In this document: positions 25,801-34,077 of the stretch, piece by piece | How the letters are laid out: every line of letters begins with the position of its first letter | Position numbering within the stretch: position 1 is the first letter of the stretch | Origin: Lachnoclostridium sp. UBA5890 | GTDB taxonomy: Bacteria; Bacillota; Clostridia; Lachnospirales; Lachnospiraceae | DNA length: 47,548 bases | Direction of reading: 5' to 3' | Assembly: GCA_002431395.1 (NCBI GenBank) | Contig: DJEU01000066.1 | Span: 1 to 47,548 of the forward strand | Made by a program: the position numbers and the translations under genes | Notes under the pieces: generated by a model | Database searches by the model: none | What the model was told of the DNA's origin: nothing | Seen by the model: the letters and a program-made list of their open reading frames with translations, nothing else

Positions 25801-26274
25801 GTCACGGGCACAGAGGACGAGATCGAGTACGAACAAAAACTGCTTGCCGAGTATGCGTGCGACGGCTATGTCAATGAAAGCACAGAGATCCTTGAAAAAC
25901 TGGATTCGATACTTGGTGCTAACGGGGAGCTTAATCCGCAGAGCACTTCGCGGTGCTATCCGGTCAAAATCAAGAAAGACGGAGACTTTGCTGCGACGAC
26001 CAAAGTGCTTTCGAGTACACAGTGGAAGAAACTGATCGAGCACGTAAAAACCGTGATCCACGAAAATGGAACGAGCATTCTCGCCGGAAATATTGACATT
26101 GCGCCGTACCGGTTGAAGGAAAAACGAGGCTGCGATTATTGTGGCATGAAAGATATCTGTGGCTTGGAAAGAACCGATGTGAGAAAAGTAGAACGAAATT
26201 TGGAAGCAATTGACATAAAGAAGATTTTGAAAAACATGAGGGAGGAGGAATCCGACAATGAAATGGACGAATGA
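22879..26274 (+). CDS. addB: ATP-dependent helicase/nuclease subunit B
   Basis: 1131 residues, normal for AddB. Walker A GSAGSGKST at 8-16. The C-terminal RecB-type nuclease shows VVDYKTGNVKLS and GLQLQLILY. The iron-sulfur cysteines are present: ARCPFSYF before the nuclease and CDYCGMKDIC after it. AddB pairs with AddA to resect double-strand breaks to a Chi site for RecA loading. AAGGGAG lies eight bases before ATG 22879, so the in-frame ATG 22861, which precedes it, is not used. Its end overlaps addA by 17 bases. Confidence 0.97.
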   Translation: MGLEFISGSAGSGKSTYLYRQICDEAAAHRERNYYILVPDQFTLETQKTLVEMSGEKGILNIDVLSFHRLAFRAFEQFPAEQKTILEDMGKTMLLRKIFSEQKDNLVYFKKGIDRPGFLDECKSFLCELEQYGIRETEQFEKMETLGRKFEDIRLIHDCFKEKMGDTYQMAEELVTQLTGMIDQMDGIRDSVVCFDGFTGFTPTQYDLLEKMMRLCSRVIVTVTTDETGKRGSVFEIADTTMRTLIRKANQIPIKTNLILVPREGRKAPYRFAEGGEMAFLERNLFAYPYQKWDRKTENMWLYIGDKPASEAAYVAKTIWWMLAKGEYVEEEIAVVTGSILSYEQAISREFDRAGIRYFLDNKKNIGANWIAEYIQSVLEMYRYNMDAATTFRFLRCGLSPLTRSETDLLENYVLATGKRGIASYMKPWRARANDYPLEEINEIREKVTACIHDFFLELRGGKKTVEKFVRALYDFLVQQNVYDRMLEQSRIFEEEGETLLAKEYKNVYKVVMNLLDEMMELLGKEVVSLEEFEQILSAGIAEGLVGFVPPKKHQIMVGDIERTRLKDIKVLFFMGFSDDFVPAAMQPPGIVNHRERHQMEKMGIALAPTGNQKVANDLYYLYINFTKPSEKLIFTYSRAAADGTKRQASYILGKIRRIFPALTVIEGGQENDVKTSLGTDRGFEFLIEGIQKQWYAEGEEKERWWEVWRYYAKRDEGKWLREALRLHMESKRAPKLSGEALEALYGDELRESITRLETYARCPFSYFLMYGLRLHDREEYTVDAPDFGNVVHQILQNMDEIIKARHTTWQKLERSESDELVEYCVERVMEGYRDVIFSQSNRIAFMRRRIVHMMKQTAWAVAEQLRHGAFLQKYGEKPYAYEEQLDEIAKKMRFRGIIDRIDLYEDAENVYVKVVDYKTGNVKLSLEEVYFGLQLQLILYLDSALQSEQKKHPDKDVQPAGMLYFYVQDPQLEVTGTEDEIEYEQKLLAEYACDGYVNESTEILEKLDSILGANGELNPQSTSRCYPVKIKKDGDFAATTKVLSSTQWKKLIEHVKTVIHENGTSILAGNIDIAPYRLKEKRGCDYCGMKDICGLERTDVRKVERNLEAIDIKKILKNMREEESDNEMDE

Positions 26275-29200
26275 GCAGAAGACGGTCATTGACCTGCGGG
26301 GATGCAACATTCTCGTGTCGGCGGCGGCAGGTTCCGGAAAGACGGCGGTGCTGATCGAGCGCATCGTGTCCCAGGTGACCGATCCAGTCAATCCGGTGAA
26401 CATCGATGAATTTGTCATTGTGACATTTACGAGGCTTGCGGCAGCGCAGATGAAAGAAAAACTGCAGGCGGCACTCGAAAAGAAATTGGAGGAAGACCCG
26501 GAAAATGTACATTTGCAGCGTCAGGTCATGCTTCTTCCTGTCACACAGATTTCTACGATACATAGTTTTTGTGGCTACATCATACAGAATTATTTCCACC
26601 AGACAGGGGTGGATCCAAGTTATCGTGTGGCAAATGACAACGAATTAAACATGATCAAATCGGACGTGCTCGCGGAACTTTTGGAAGAAGAATATACGAA
26701 ATTAGACGAATCGTTTGTCGATATGGCGAAGATGGCGCGGTTTATCAAAAGCGATACGGAGATGGAAAAAATCATTCTCAAATTGTACAATGATGCGATG
26801 AGCGAACCATTTCCGCAGGATTTCTTTGAGCGCATGCGCAAGTTTTTGGCGTGCCAAAGAGAAGAAGAATTGGAGCAGACGGCATTTATTCAGAAAAATC
26901 TGCAGTACGCCAAAAATATGATGATAGGAATTTATGACCAGTACGAGCAGTGGATCCGGCTTTGCTATACGCAGGAAGGACCGGAAGAATACGCGGCTTT
27001 TCTGGAAAAAGAGCGCGTCGAATTTGAAAACTTTGAGGGGATTTCTTCCTATGAAACGATGCGGAAGCGGCTGGGGGCGGTTTCGTTTGGCAGACTGCCT
27101 TCCAAGCGGAATTCCGAAGCCGACCCGGACAAAAAGGAGATCATTAAAAAGGGAAGAACGGATATTAAAAATCTGTTGAAAAAAATGCAGGCCGATCTTT
27201 TCGGGGAAAGTCTGCCGGAATTGCTGGTGACGATGGAGCAGATGAGGGGGAAACTGCTGACATTTCTGTCATTGGCAGAGAAATTCCGAGAGCGCTACCA
27301 GCAGGCAAAACGCGAGAAAAATATTGCGGATTTCAATGACCTTGAGCAGATGGCACTGGAAATCCTTGTAAAAAAAGACGGCGATAATATTGTGCGCACG
27401 CAGGCGGCAGAGGAACTTTCCGAGCAGTTTCACGAGATCATGATAGACGAATATCAGGATTCGAATCTGGTGCAGGAACTTCTACTTGGTAGTGTAGCAA
27501 AAGAAAATAACCGTTTTATGGTAGGTGATATCAAACAGAGCATTTACCGCTTCCGCAATGCCAGACCGGATCTGTTTTTGGAGAAAATGAATACGTTTGA
27601 GACGACGGACGGAGCGAAAAACCGCCTTGTCTTTTTGACGAAGAATTTCCGAAGCCGGGATGTCGTGCTGGAGGCGACAAATGACGTATTTACGGATATT
27701 ATGCAGGAAGATTTTGGCGGGATCGCTTATGACAAAGAGGCTATGCTGTATCTCGGAGCGGATTTTCCGGAGACAACAAAACGGCACGCCGACAATGTCA
27801 CGATATTCGGAATTTCCGATAAATCGGATAAGGAAACCGAAGCGCAGGTGATCGCGAAAACGATATGCGAGTACGTGGATTCAGAAGATCCGATGTATGT
27901 GCTTGGCGAGGACGGAGAGTACCGGCCGGCGCAGTATGGCGATATTGCGGTATTGATGCGTTCGACGAAAAATGAGGGACAGCAGCTTTTGGAGATATTG
28001 AATGCACACGGGATACCGGCGCATTTGGAAGCAAAGAGCGGATTTTTTGATACGAGAGAGATCCGCTTGATCGTGAGCCTTTTGACAATTCTTGACAATC
28101 CAAGACAGGATATTGCCCTGGCGGCTGTTCTGCGCGGACCGATTGGAAAAATGAGCGACGATGATCTTGCCAAAATTCGTGGAAACAGCGAAGAACTCCA
28201 GTTTTACGACGCGCTTTGCAGTTACAGTGGCGAGGAAGAATTGGAACAAAAAGCAGAAGATTTTCTGGAAAAATTGGAGCGATGGCGGGAAAAGACGACG
28301 TATACGCCGGTGCTTGGCATTTTAGAGGAGATTCTGGAAGAGACCAAATTGATGTATTTTCTGGAGACAATGGGAAATGGTTTGCAGCGGAAGGCCAATG
28401 TCGAACTGCTTTTGGAGATGGCAAGAGAATTTGACCAGGGATCGTACCAGGGACTCTACCAGTTTGTGCGCTACATCCGCGGGATGAAGGAGCGCGAAGA
28501 AGATTTTGGAGAAGTCAATCTGAGCGGAGACAAGGAAAATGTCGTGCAGATTATGACAATTCACAAAAGCAAAGGCCTCGAATTTCCGATTTGTTTTGTT
28601 GCCGGTATGCATAAAAAACTGGGAAAAGCGGAGCGCGATTTTGTCGTTGTCAATGGCGATGCCGGCATCGCGTCGGACGTGATCGACAGCGAAAAGGGAA
28701 CGAAGAAAAGGAGCGTATTTTACAAGGCACTTAGCCATATCAATGCCAATGAAGATCTTGCGGAGGAACTGCGGATTCTCTATGTGGCAATGACGAGAGC
28801 CAAGGAAAAACTGATATTTACCGGCAGAGTGGATGATACAATGTGGCTGGGAAACAGCGGATTTTACAGCCGAGTGACGGCGGGCAGTTATTTTGACTGG
28901 GTACTTCCGGTGGCTGCCAGATCGCCGATTTTTGAGTACGTCGAAGTAAACGAAGATGAGTTACAAAATTTGGAAATGGCGCGCCAGATTGATCAGATAC
29001 TGGATGAGAAAATGCTAAATAATTTTGACACATCTGTTGTATATGATAAAGAAACAGAAGAAACGCTGCACTTTATGGACGAGTACCACCGCCAAGTCGA
29101 AGAGGAAATTCCGACAAAGGTTTCCGTTTCCGACCTGAAAAAGAAATCCATGGAAGAAGACGAGGAAGAGAATTTTACGGTTTTGTACAGCGATGCCCTC

Positions 29201-29776
29201 GAAAATCAGTCGCCGGTACCGGCTTTTGCAAAGACCGAAACCGACGAAAATGGTGCGCTTGCCGGCGCAGGTTATGGTACGGCATGGCATCAGGTGATGG
29301 CTTCTCTTTGTTTTGCCAAAGCAGTGGACGAAAAAGAGGTGGAAAACCAGCTGGAAGATATGGTACAATCAGGTAGGATCCATGCACAGGAGAAAGAATT
29401 TATCCGCCCATGGAAGATTGTAAAATTTTTACATTCTAATCTGGGACGGGCGATGACGGAGGCAGAAAAGAACGGGACACTCTACCGCGAGCAGCCGTTT
29501 GTCACCAGTGTGCCGGCGCAGGAAGTACAGGAGACTTCAAGCGACGAGCGGGTTCTTGTGCAGGGAATCATCGACGGATTTTATGAGACGAAGACCGGAA
29601 TCGTGTTGATGGATTATAAGACCGATCATTTGGAAAAAGGACAGGAAGAGGTATTAGCGAAGCGGTATCACGCCCAGATGGAGGCGTACGCGGAGGCACT
29701 GGAAAAAATTACCGGGAAGCCGGTGGAAAAGAAAGTGCTGTATTCCTTTTCCCTCAACAAAGAAATCGAAGCATAA
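26258..29776 (+). CDS. addA: ATP-dependent helicase/nuclease subunit A
   Basis: 1172 residues. UvrD/Rep helicase motifs in order: Walker A SAAAGSGKT (21-29), FTRLAAAQMKE, DEYQDSN, GDIKQSIYRFR, TIHKSKGLEFP and LYVAMTRAKEKL. A C-terminal nuclease has VLMDYKTDHLEKG and RYHAQMEAYAEAL. Together with AddB it forms the Gram-positive counterpart of RecBCD. GGAGGAGG precedes the ATG, which lies inside the end of addB, so the two subunits are translationally coupled. Confidence 0.97.
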   Translation: MKWTNEQKTVIDLRGCNILVSAAAGSGKTAVLIERIVSQVTDPVNPVNIDEFVIVTFTRLAAAQMKEKLQAALEKKLEEDPENVHLQRQVMLLPVTQISTIHSFCGYIIQNYFHQTGVDPSYRVANDNELNMIKSDVLAELLEEEYTKLDESFVDMAKMARFIKSDTEMEKIILKLYNDAMSEPFPQDFFERMRKFLACQREEELEQTAFIQKNLQYAKNMMIGIYDQYEQWIRLCYTQEGPEEYAAFLEKERVEFENFEGISSYETMRKRLGAVSFGRLPSKRNSEADPDKKEIIKKGRTDIKNLLKKMQADLFGESLPELLVTMEQMRGKLLTFLSLAEKFRERYQQAKREKNIADFNDLEQMALEILVKKDGDNIVRTQAAEELSEQFHEIMIDEYQDSNLVQELLLGSVAKENNRFMVGDIKQSIYRFRNARPDLFLEKMNTFETTDGAKNRLVFLTKNFRSRDVVLEATNDVFTDIMQEDFGGIAYDKEAMLYLGADFPETTKRHADNVTIFGISDKSDKETEAQVIAKTICEYVDSEDPMYVLGEDGEYRPAQYGDIAVLMRSTKNEGQQLLEILNAHGIPAHLEAKSGFFDTREIRLIVSLLTILDNPRQDIALAAVLRGPIGKMSDDDLAKIRGNSEELQFYDALCSYSGEEELEQKAEDFLEKLERWREKTTYTPVLGILEEILEETKLMYFLETMGNGLQRKANVELLLEMAREFDQGSYQGLYQFVRYIRGMKEREEDFGEVNLSGDKENVVQIMTIHKSKGLEFPICFVAGMHKKLGKAERDFVVVNGDAGIASDVIDSEKGTKKRSVFYKALSHINANEDLAEELRILYVAMTRAKEKLIFTGRVDDTMWLGNSGFYSRVTAGSYFDWVLPVAARSPIFEYVEVNEDELQNLEMARQIDQILDEKMLNNFDTSVVYDKETEETLHFMDEYHRQVEEEIPTKVSVSDLKKKSMEEDEEENFTVLYSDALENQSPVPAFAKTETDENGALAGAGYGTAWHQVMASLCFAKAVDEKEVENQLEDMVQSGRIHAQEKEFIRPWKIVKFLHSNLGRAMTEAEKNGTLYREQPFVTSVPAQEVQETSSDERVLVQGIIDGFYETKTGIVLMDYKTDHLEKGQEEVLAKRYHAQMEAYAEALEKITGKPVEKKVLYSFSLNKEIEA

Positions 29777-29788
29777 GGAGTGTTTCAG

Positions 29789-30502
29789 ATGTATGAACAA
29801 TTTGCCACGGTTTACGATGAAATGATGGAAGAAATTCCGTATGACGAGTGGTTTATAAAATTTCAGGAAATCCTGAAGGAACACGGCATAACGAGCGGGC
29901 ATGTGTGCGAACTCGGTTGCGGAACCGGCGAGATGGTAAGCCGATTTGCGAAAGCCGGTTATGAGGTTACGGGGATTGACATTTCGCCCGATATGCTTGC
30001 TAAAGCGTGCGAAAAGACGGAAGGAATGGGGAAAATTTCATATTTTGAAGAAGATATGACAGATTTTTCGTTGCATAAACCGGCAGATGTGGTACTATGT
30101 ATATGTGACTCTATGAATTACCTGCTTTCCGCGGAGGAAATTTTTGCAATGTTTCGCTGCATCAAAGAAGCATTGGCAGAGGATGGAGTCGCGATCCTTG
30201 ACATGAAGACCGCGTATTGTTTTCAAAAAGTCATGGGAAATCAGACACGAGTGGATGAAACCGAAGAGGCATTGATGATCTGGGACAATACCTACGATGA
30301 GGAAACTTGCATCAATGAATATCTTCTTACTATATTTACGGAAGATAAGGCGACGGGAATGTATGCCCGTTACGATGAATGCCATGAGCAGCGGGCGTAT
30401 ACGGAGGACGAGATTAAATCGTGCTTAAAAGAAGCTTCGCTGCGGCTTGTAAAAAGCTGGACGGAAGATGAAGTGAGAACTTACTTTGTGATCCAAAGGT
30501 AA
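29789..30502 (+). CDS. class I SAM-dependent methyltransferase
   Basis: 237 residues. The glycine-rich motif I is CELGCGTGEMV near 40-50, followed by the acidic end of strand 2 (GIDISPDML) and VLCICDSMNYL as motif IV region. This is the general small-molecule methyltransferase fold (Methyltransf_25 type). The substrate cannot be told. AAGGAG at 29775-29780, eight bases before ATG 29789, overlaps the addA stop, so it is part of the addAB transcript; a link to recombination is not implied by sequence. Confidence 0.9.
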   Translation: MYEQFATVYDEMMEEIPYDEWFIKFQEILKEHGITSGHVCELGCGTGEMVSRFAKAGYEVTGIDISPDMLAKACEKTEGMGKISYFEEDMTDFSLHKPADVVLCICDSMNYLLSAEEIFAMFRCIKEALAEDGVAILDMKTAYCFQKVMGNQTRVDETEEALMIWDNTYDEETCINEYLLTIFTEDKATGMYARYDECHEQRAYTEDEIKSCLKEASLRLVKSWTEDEVRTYFVIQR

Positions 30503-30530
30503 CGTGAGAAAAGAAAGGAAGGAAAAAGAT

Positions 30531-32423
30531 ATGAAGTTACGAATGTCATTGTGGTTGTGTCTCTGCCTTGTGATGAGTTTGTTTACACCGCAGAGTGTAG
30601 TGAATCGGACCGCAGTCAGTTATGCGAGTGAGGCCGCTTATGTAAAGACCGGAGGGGCAGATCTCAATATGCGGAGTGAACCGAAGATGGCAGGAAGTGT
30701 ATTGGTAAAGATCCCCAATGGATCCACGATCACTTACGTGGAGGATGCCGGTACGGCAGATGGCCATAACTGGGTAAAGATCACTTATAATGGAAAAGAA
30801 GGATATGCGGCAGCAGAATATGTCATCAAAGGAACGGCTCCGACGGTAGCACCGACGGCGACACCTGCAGCAGAGCAGACGACAGCACCGACGACAGCAC
30901 CACAGCCGACGACGGTTACCGTATATCGTACGCAGGTCAGCTATAAGGCAGTTTCCGTCAAGGCGGCGACTGCAAAGAAAAATACAATTATTTACAAAAA
31001 TACAGCAGGAAAAAAACGCACGGTGATGAAAAAAGGGAAAACCGTAACAATCCTTGGGGAAAAGACCAAGGGGAAAACAAAATGGTTCCGTGTGCAGTAT
31101 AAAGTTAAGAAGAAAAAAGTGAAAGGGTACATAAAAGAAAGCGATGTAAAAATGAATCTTAAGTCATCGGCAGCAGGGCTTGTGACCGGCGTAAAAACCG
31201 CTCTCCGTGTCCGCAAAAAACCGGGGACAAAGGGAGCTTATTATAAGATTCGCGGAAAAGAACTGGTTCTTGCGAAAAAGCAGTATGTGACGATCACCAA
31301 AGTAAGAACTGTGAAAAAACAAAAATGGTATCAGATCGCTTTTGATTATTATGGAACCCCTTACAAAGGCTATGTACAGTCAAAGTATATCAAACTGACA
31401 AAGAAAAAAGTGCAGAAAAAAGTGGCAGTAACGGTTCTCAGCCAGCGTGATTTTGAAGCGGAACTGACGGCACAGGGATTTCCGGATTCTTACAAAGATG
31501 CACTCCGCAAATTGCATGCGGCTTATCCGTACTGGCAGTTTACCGCATACAAGACCGGTTTAGACTGGAATACCGTTGTCGACCAGGAATGCAAGCTTGG
31601 CAGAAGTCTGATTTCGAATTCCAAATCAGAAGCTTGGAAGTCAAAAGAAGCCGGAGCATACGACGCGGCTACCGGAAAATGGAAAGTATTTGATGGTTCC
31701 AGCTGGGTACAGGCTTCCCGGGAAGCGGTAATGTATTATATGGATCCGAGAAATTTCCTTACAATCCAGGGTGTATTCCAGTTTGAACAGCTGGAATATC
31801 AGGCGCAGTATCAGACAACGACAGGATTGAAAAACATCCTTTCCAATACACCATTTGCTACGTCAACCTTCCAGTATACGGACGATCAGAGTGGAACGCA
31901 GAAAGAAATTTCGTATGTAAATGCCTTCCTCGATGCGGCAAAAGATTCGGGAGTCAGTCCGTATCATCTGGCTTCCCGCGTGAAACAGGAAGTAGTGACC
32001 GGCGCAACGACGACCAGTATCGCCGTAACCGGTACCACGACAGAATATCCGGGAATTTACAATTTCTATAACATTGGAGCGACAAGCGGTGCGACTCCTG
32101 CTCTCAATGGTTTGAAATGGGCGAGCACAGGGGATACGTATCTTCGTCCATGGACGAATCCATATCGTTCCATCGTCGGCGGAGCCATGTATATCGGCAG
32201 CAATTATATCAACCGCGGCCAGAATACCGGCTACCTGCAGAAGTTTAATGTAACACCAACCAGTACATACAATCATCAATATATGACAAATGTAGAAGCA
32301 GCAAACTCCGAGGCTTTGAAAACGAAAAATGCGTACAATGGTATGCTTGACAGCACGCCGCTCGTATTTTCGATTCCGGTTTACAACAATATGCCGGCAG
32401 TGAATTGTGCTGCACCAAAATAG
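30531..32423 (+). CDS. secreted SH3-domain N-acetylglucosaminidase-like autolysin
   Basis: 630 residues with a signal peptide (cleavage near residue 30, SYASEA). A bacterial SH3 domain at about 33-100 (LNMRSEPKMAGSVL ... GYAAAEYV) is followed by a Thr/Pro/Ala linker and two more SH3-like, very Lys-rich repeats to about 305. The C-terminal domain starts at FEAELTAQGFPDSY. It carries YYMDPRNFL, then LASRVKQEV with the likely catalytic Glu, then YNFYNIGA, as in GH73-type endo-beta-N-acetylglucosaminidases. It should bind and cleave peptidoglycan outside the cell. GGAAGG eight bases before ATG 30531 sets the start; nine earlier codons are dropped. Confidence 0.88.
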   Translation: MKLRMSLWLCLCLVMSLFTPQSVVNRTAVSYASEAAYVKTGGADLNMRSEPKMAGSVLVKIPNGSTITYVEDAGTADGHNWVKITYNGKEGYAAAEYVIKGTAPTVAPTATPAAEQTTAPTTAPQPTTVTVYRTQVSYKAVSVKAATAKKNTIIYKNTAGKKRTVMKKGKTVTILGEKTKGKTKWFRVQYKVKKKKVKGYIKESDVKMNLKSSAAGLVTGVKTALRVRKKPGTKGAYYKIRGKELVLAKKQYVTITKVRTVKKQKWYQIAFDYYGTPYKGYVQSKYIKLTKKKVQKKVAVTVLSQRDFEAELTAQGFPDSYKDALRKLHAAYPYWQFTAYKTGLDWNTVVDQECKLGRSLISNSKSEAWKSKEAGAYDAATGKWKVFDGSSWVQASREAVMYYMDPRNFLTIQGVFQFEQLEYQAQYQTTTGLKNILSNTPFATSTFQYTDDQSGTQKEISYVNAFLDAAKDSGVSPYHLASRVKQEVVTGATTTSIAVTGTTTEYPGIYNFYNIGATSGATPALNGLKWASTGDTYLRPWTNPYRSIVGGAMYIGSNYINRGQNTGYLQKFNVTPTSTYNHQYMTNVEAANSEALKTKNAYNGMLDSTPLVFSIPVYNNMPAVNCAAPK

Positions 32424-32453
32424 AAGGGATTCCTTCAGAAATGGAGTGTCAGA

Positions 32454-33752
32454 GTGAAAAAAATAATAACAGCAATGAGCTTTCTTTTGCTCTGTCTTGG
32501 CTTTCTGGCAGTTCCCAGCAAAAGTCTGGCGGCAAGTGCCGTAATTGAATTTTCGACAGATAAGACAGAGGTTAAAAAAGATGAGACGGTTACTGTCGTA
32601 TGCCGGGTTACTTCGAAAGACGGATTTAATGATGTCAAAATGAAAGTTTCCTACGACAGCGATGTTTTGCAATTTATCGAAGGCGGTAAAAAAGTGAGCG
32701 GCGGCAATGGACAATTAAGCATTCAGTCCGTCGGAAATACAGACGCTGTGACCACGCGCACGTATTCGCTGCAATTTCAGGCAGTCGGCGAGGGAGCAGC
32801 AGCGGTTCAGATAGACGGCAAGCCGAAGATCCTTGACAGTGAGGGGAACAAGCTGTCAATTTCTTCCAACCGCATTGTGCTGAGCGTAACAGCAGAAGAG
32901 GCGGCAGCGCAGGGAGCAGCCGATCCGGCCGATCCGACAGCAGCGGCTTCTGCAGCACCGACTCCGACGCCGGTTCCGTTAAATACCAATACGAAGCTGA
33001 AAGGCCTGTCATTTCACGCCATTTCCATGGCACCTCAGTTTAGCACGGAGGTTCTGGAATATACGATCAAGGTGGACTGTAATACGGACAAGCTGTATTA
33101 CAATGCGATTCCGGCAAACGGAAAACAGCGCATCCGTCTCAAAGGAAACGAAGAACTGATGCCGGGCGAAAATGAGATGAAACTTGTCGTAACGGCAGAA
33201 TCCGGGGACAAACGGACCTTTAAATTAAAAGTAGTAAAAGAGACCGAATCCGAGACGAAAGTGCGTGAACAGCAGGAAAAAGGCACATCCAATATCACGT
33301 TTTCCGTCTATGAAAAAGACGGCTCGATCTACATTCAGAACCAGTATCAGTTTCAGGTTATGGATGTCAAAGACGATGAAGTAATCCCATCCGGTTACGT
33401 AAAAACGACGGTTGACATCGATGGAAAAAGTGTACCGGCATACACCATGCAGAATGACCTTGACAATAATTACCTTTTGATGTATCTGAAAGGGGCCTCG
33501 GATGAGCCGACGCTGTACCAGTATGACCGACAGGAGAAAACATTGCAGCGCTACACCGGAACGATGACTCAGAAAGTCAACCAGGGCGGCAATGTCGCAA
33601 GTGAACTCGAAGTAAAGCCGGAGACATGGATGTACGGCCTCATCATAGGGTTGTCGATCCTTGTCCTTGCCTTGCTCATCATTATATTGAATATGATACT
33701 CCGCAGACGGTTAAACCGCGGAAAAAAAGAGTTAAATGAGATGGATTTTTAA
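32454..33752 (+). CDS. membrane-anchored cohesin-like surface protein
   Basis: 432 residues from a GTG start with GGAG seven bases upstream. Signal peptide to about residue 27 (SLAASA). A cohesin-type beta-sandwich covers about 30-140 (DKTEVKKDETVTV, then MKVSYDSDVLQFI). An Ala/Pro linker follows, then a cadherin-like beta-sandwich (LKGLSFHAIS ... FSTEVLEYTIKV) at about 180-265. One C-terminal membrane helix (about 395-418) ends in a basic tail RRRLNRGKK. So it is displayed outside and held by its C-terminus. It may organise cell-wall proteins together with the autolysin 30 bases upstream (inference). Confidence 0.82.
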   Translation: MKKIITAMSFLLLCLGFLAVPSKSLAASAVIEFSTDKTEVKKDETVTVVCRVTSKDGFNDVKMKVSYDSDVLQFIEGGKKVSGGNGQLSIQSVGNTDAVTTRTYSLQFQAVGEGAAAVQIDGKPKILDSEGNKLSISSNRIVLSVTAEEAAAQGAADPADPTAAASAAPTPTPVPLNTNTKLKGLSFHAISMAPQFSTEVLEYTIKVDCNTDKLYYNAIPANGKQRIRLKGNEELMPGENEMKLVVTAESGDKRTFKLKVVKETESETKVREQQEKGTSNITFSVYEKDGSIYIQNQYQFQVMDVKDDEVIPSGYVKTTVDIDGKSVPAYTMQNDLDNNYLLMYLKGASDEPTLYQYDRQEKTLQRYTGTMTQKVNQGGNVASELEVKPETWMYGLIIGLSILVLALLIIILNMILRRRLNRGKKELNEMDF

Positions 33753-33795
33753 CCCCAGGGGAACGATTCCGGAGTGCCGGGGAAAACAAGGTATT

Positions 33796-33816
33796 TCGTC
33801 GTGCTTGCACGTAAGA
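33796..33816. repeat. 21-nt repeat, inverted copy of 7-27
   Basis: Exact reverse complement of the first-line sequence at 7-27. Here it is the tip of a longer stem ATTTC/GAAAT. Confidence 0.7.
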
Positions 33817-33928
33817 AATATCGCGTTTTTCCCGGGAGCCTGAGAATCAGGCTCCCCGCCAACAAATGAGCATTTTTAGCCCTGCAAGGGCGGGAAAGAA
33901 CACGAAGTGTTCGGAAATGCGAATTTTG

Positions 33929-34018
33929 GCGGGGCTGGAATCGTGAATGCGAGCGGGGCCGGAATCGTGAATGCGAGCGGGGCTGGAATCGTGAATGCGA
34001 GCGGGGCCGGAATCGCGC
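33929..34018 (+). repeat. 24-bp tandem array, nearly four units
   Basis: Units start at 33929, 33953, 33977 and 34001. Each reads GCGGGGCyGGAATCGTGAAT then GCGA, with alternating C and T at one site; the last unit ends early, changing to CGCGCATG. The period is a multiple of three, and a minus-strand frame through it encodes a repeated Pro/Ala/Phe/Thr peptide, but without a ribosome site. Confidence 0.9.
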
Positions 34019-34077
34019 ATGTGGGCGATTCCCACATGAAAGAATGACGATTATCACCATAGAAAGGAATCGATAGA

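Larger units (their letters stand above)
33753..34077. other. palindrome-rich non-coding gap
   Basis: No gene. The stretch holds several perfect or near-perfect hairpins: ATTTC...GAAAT around the CGTGCTTGCACG core (33793-33819), GAGCCTGA/TCAGGCTC (33836-33854), GAACAC/GTGTTC (33898-33912) and GTGGG/CCCAC (34021-34035). It also contains the 24-bp repeat array. One or more of these stems probably end the addB-to-surface-protein transcript. Confidence 0.7.
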
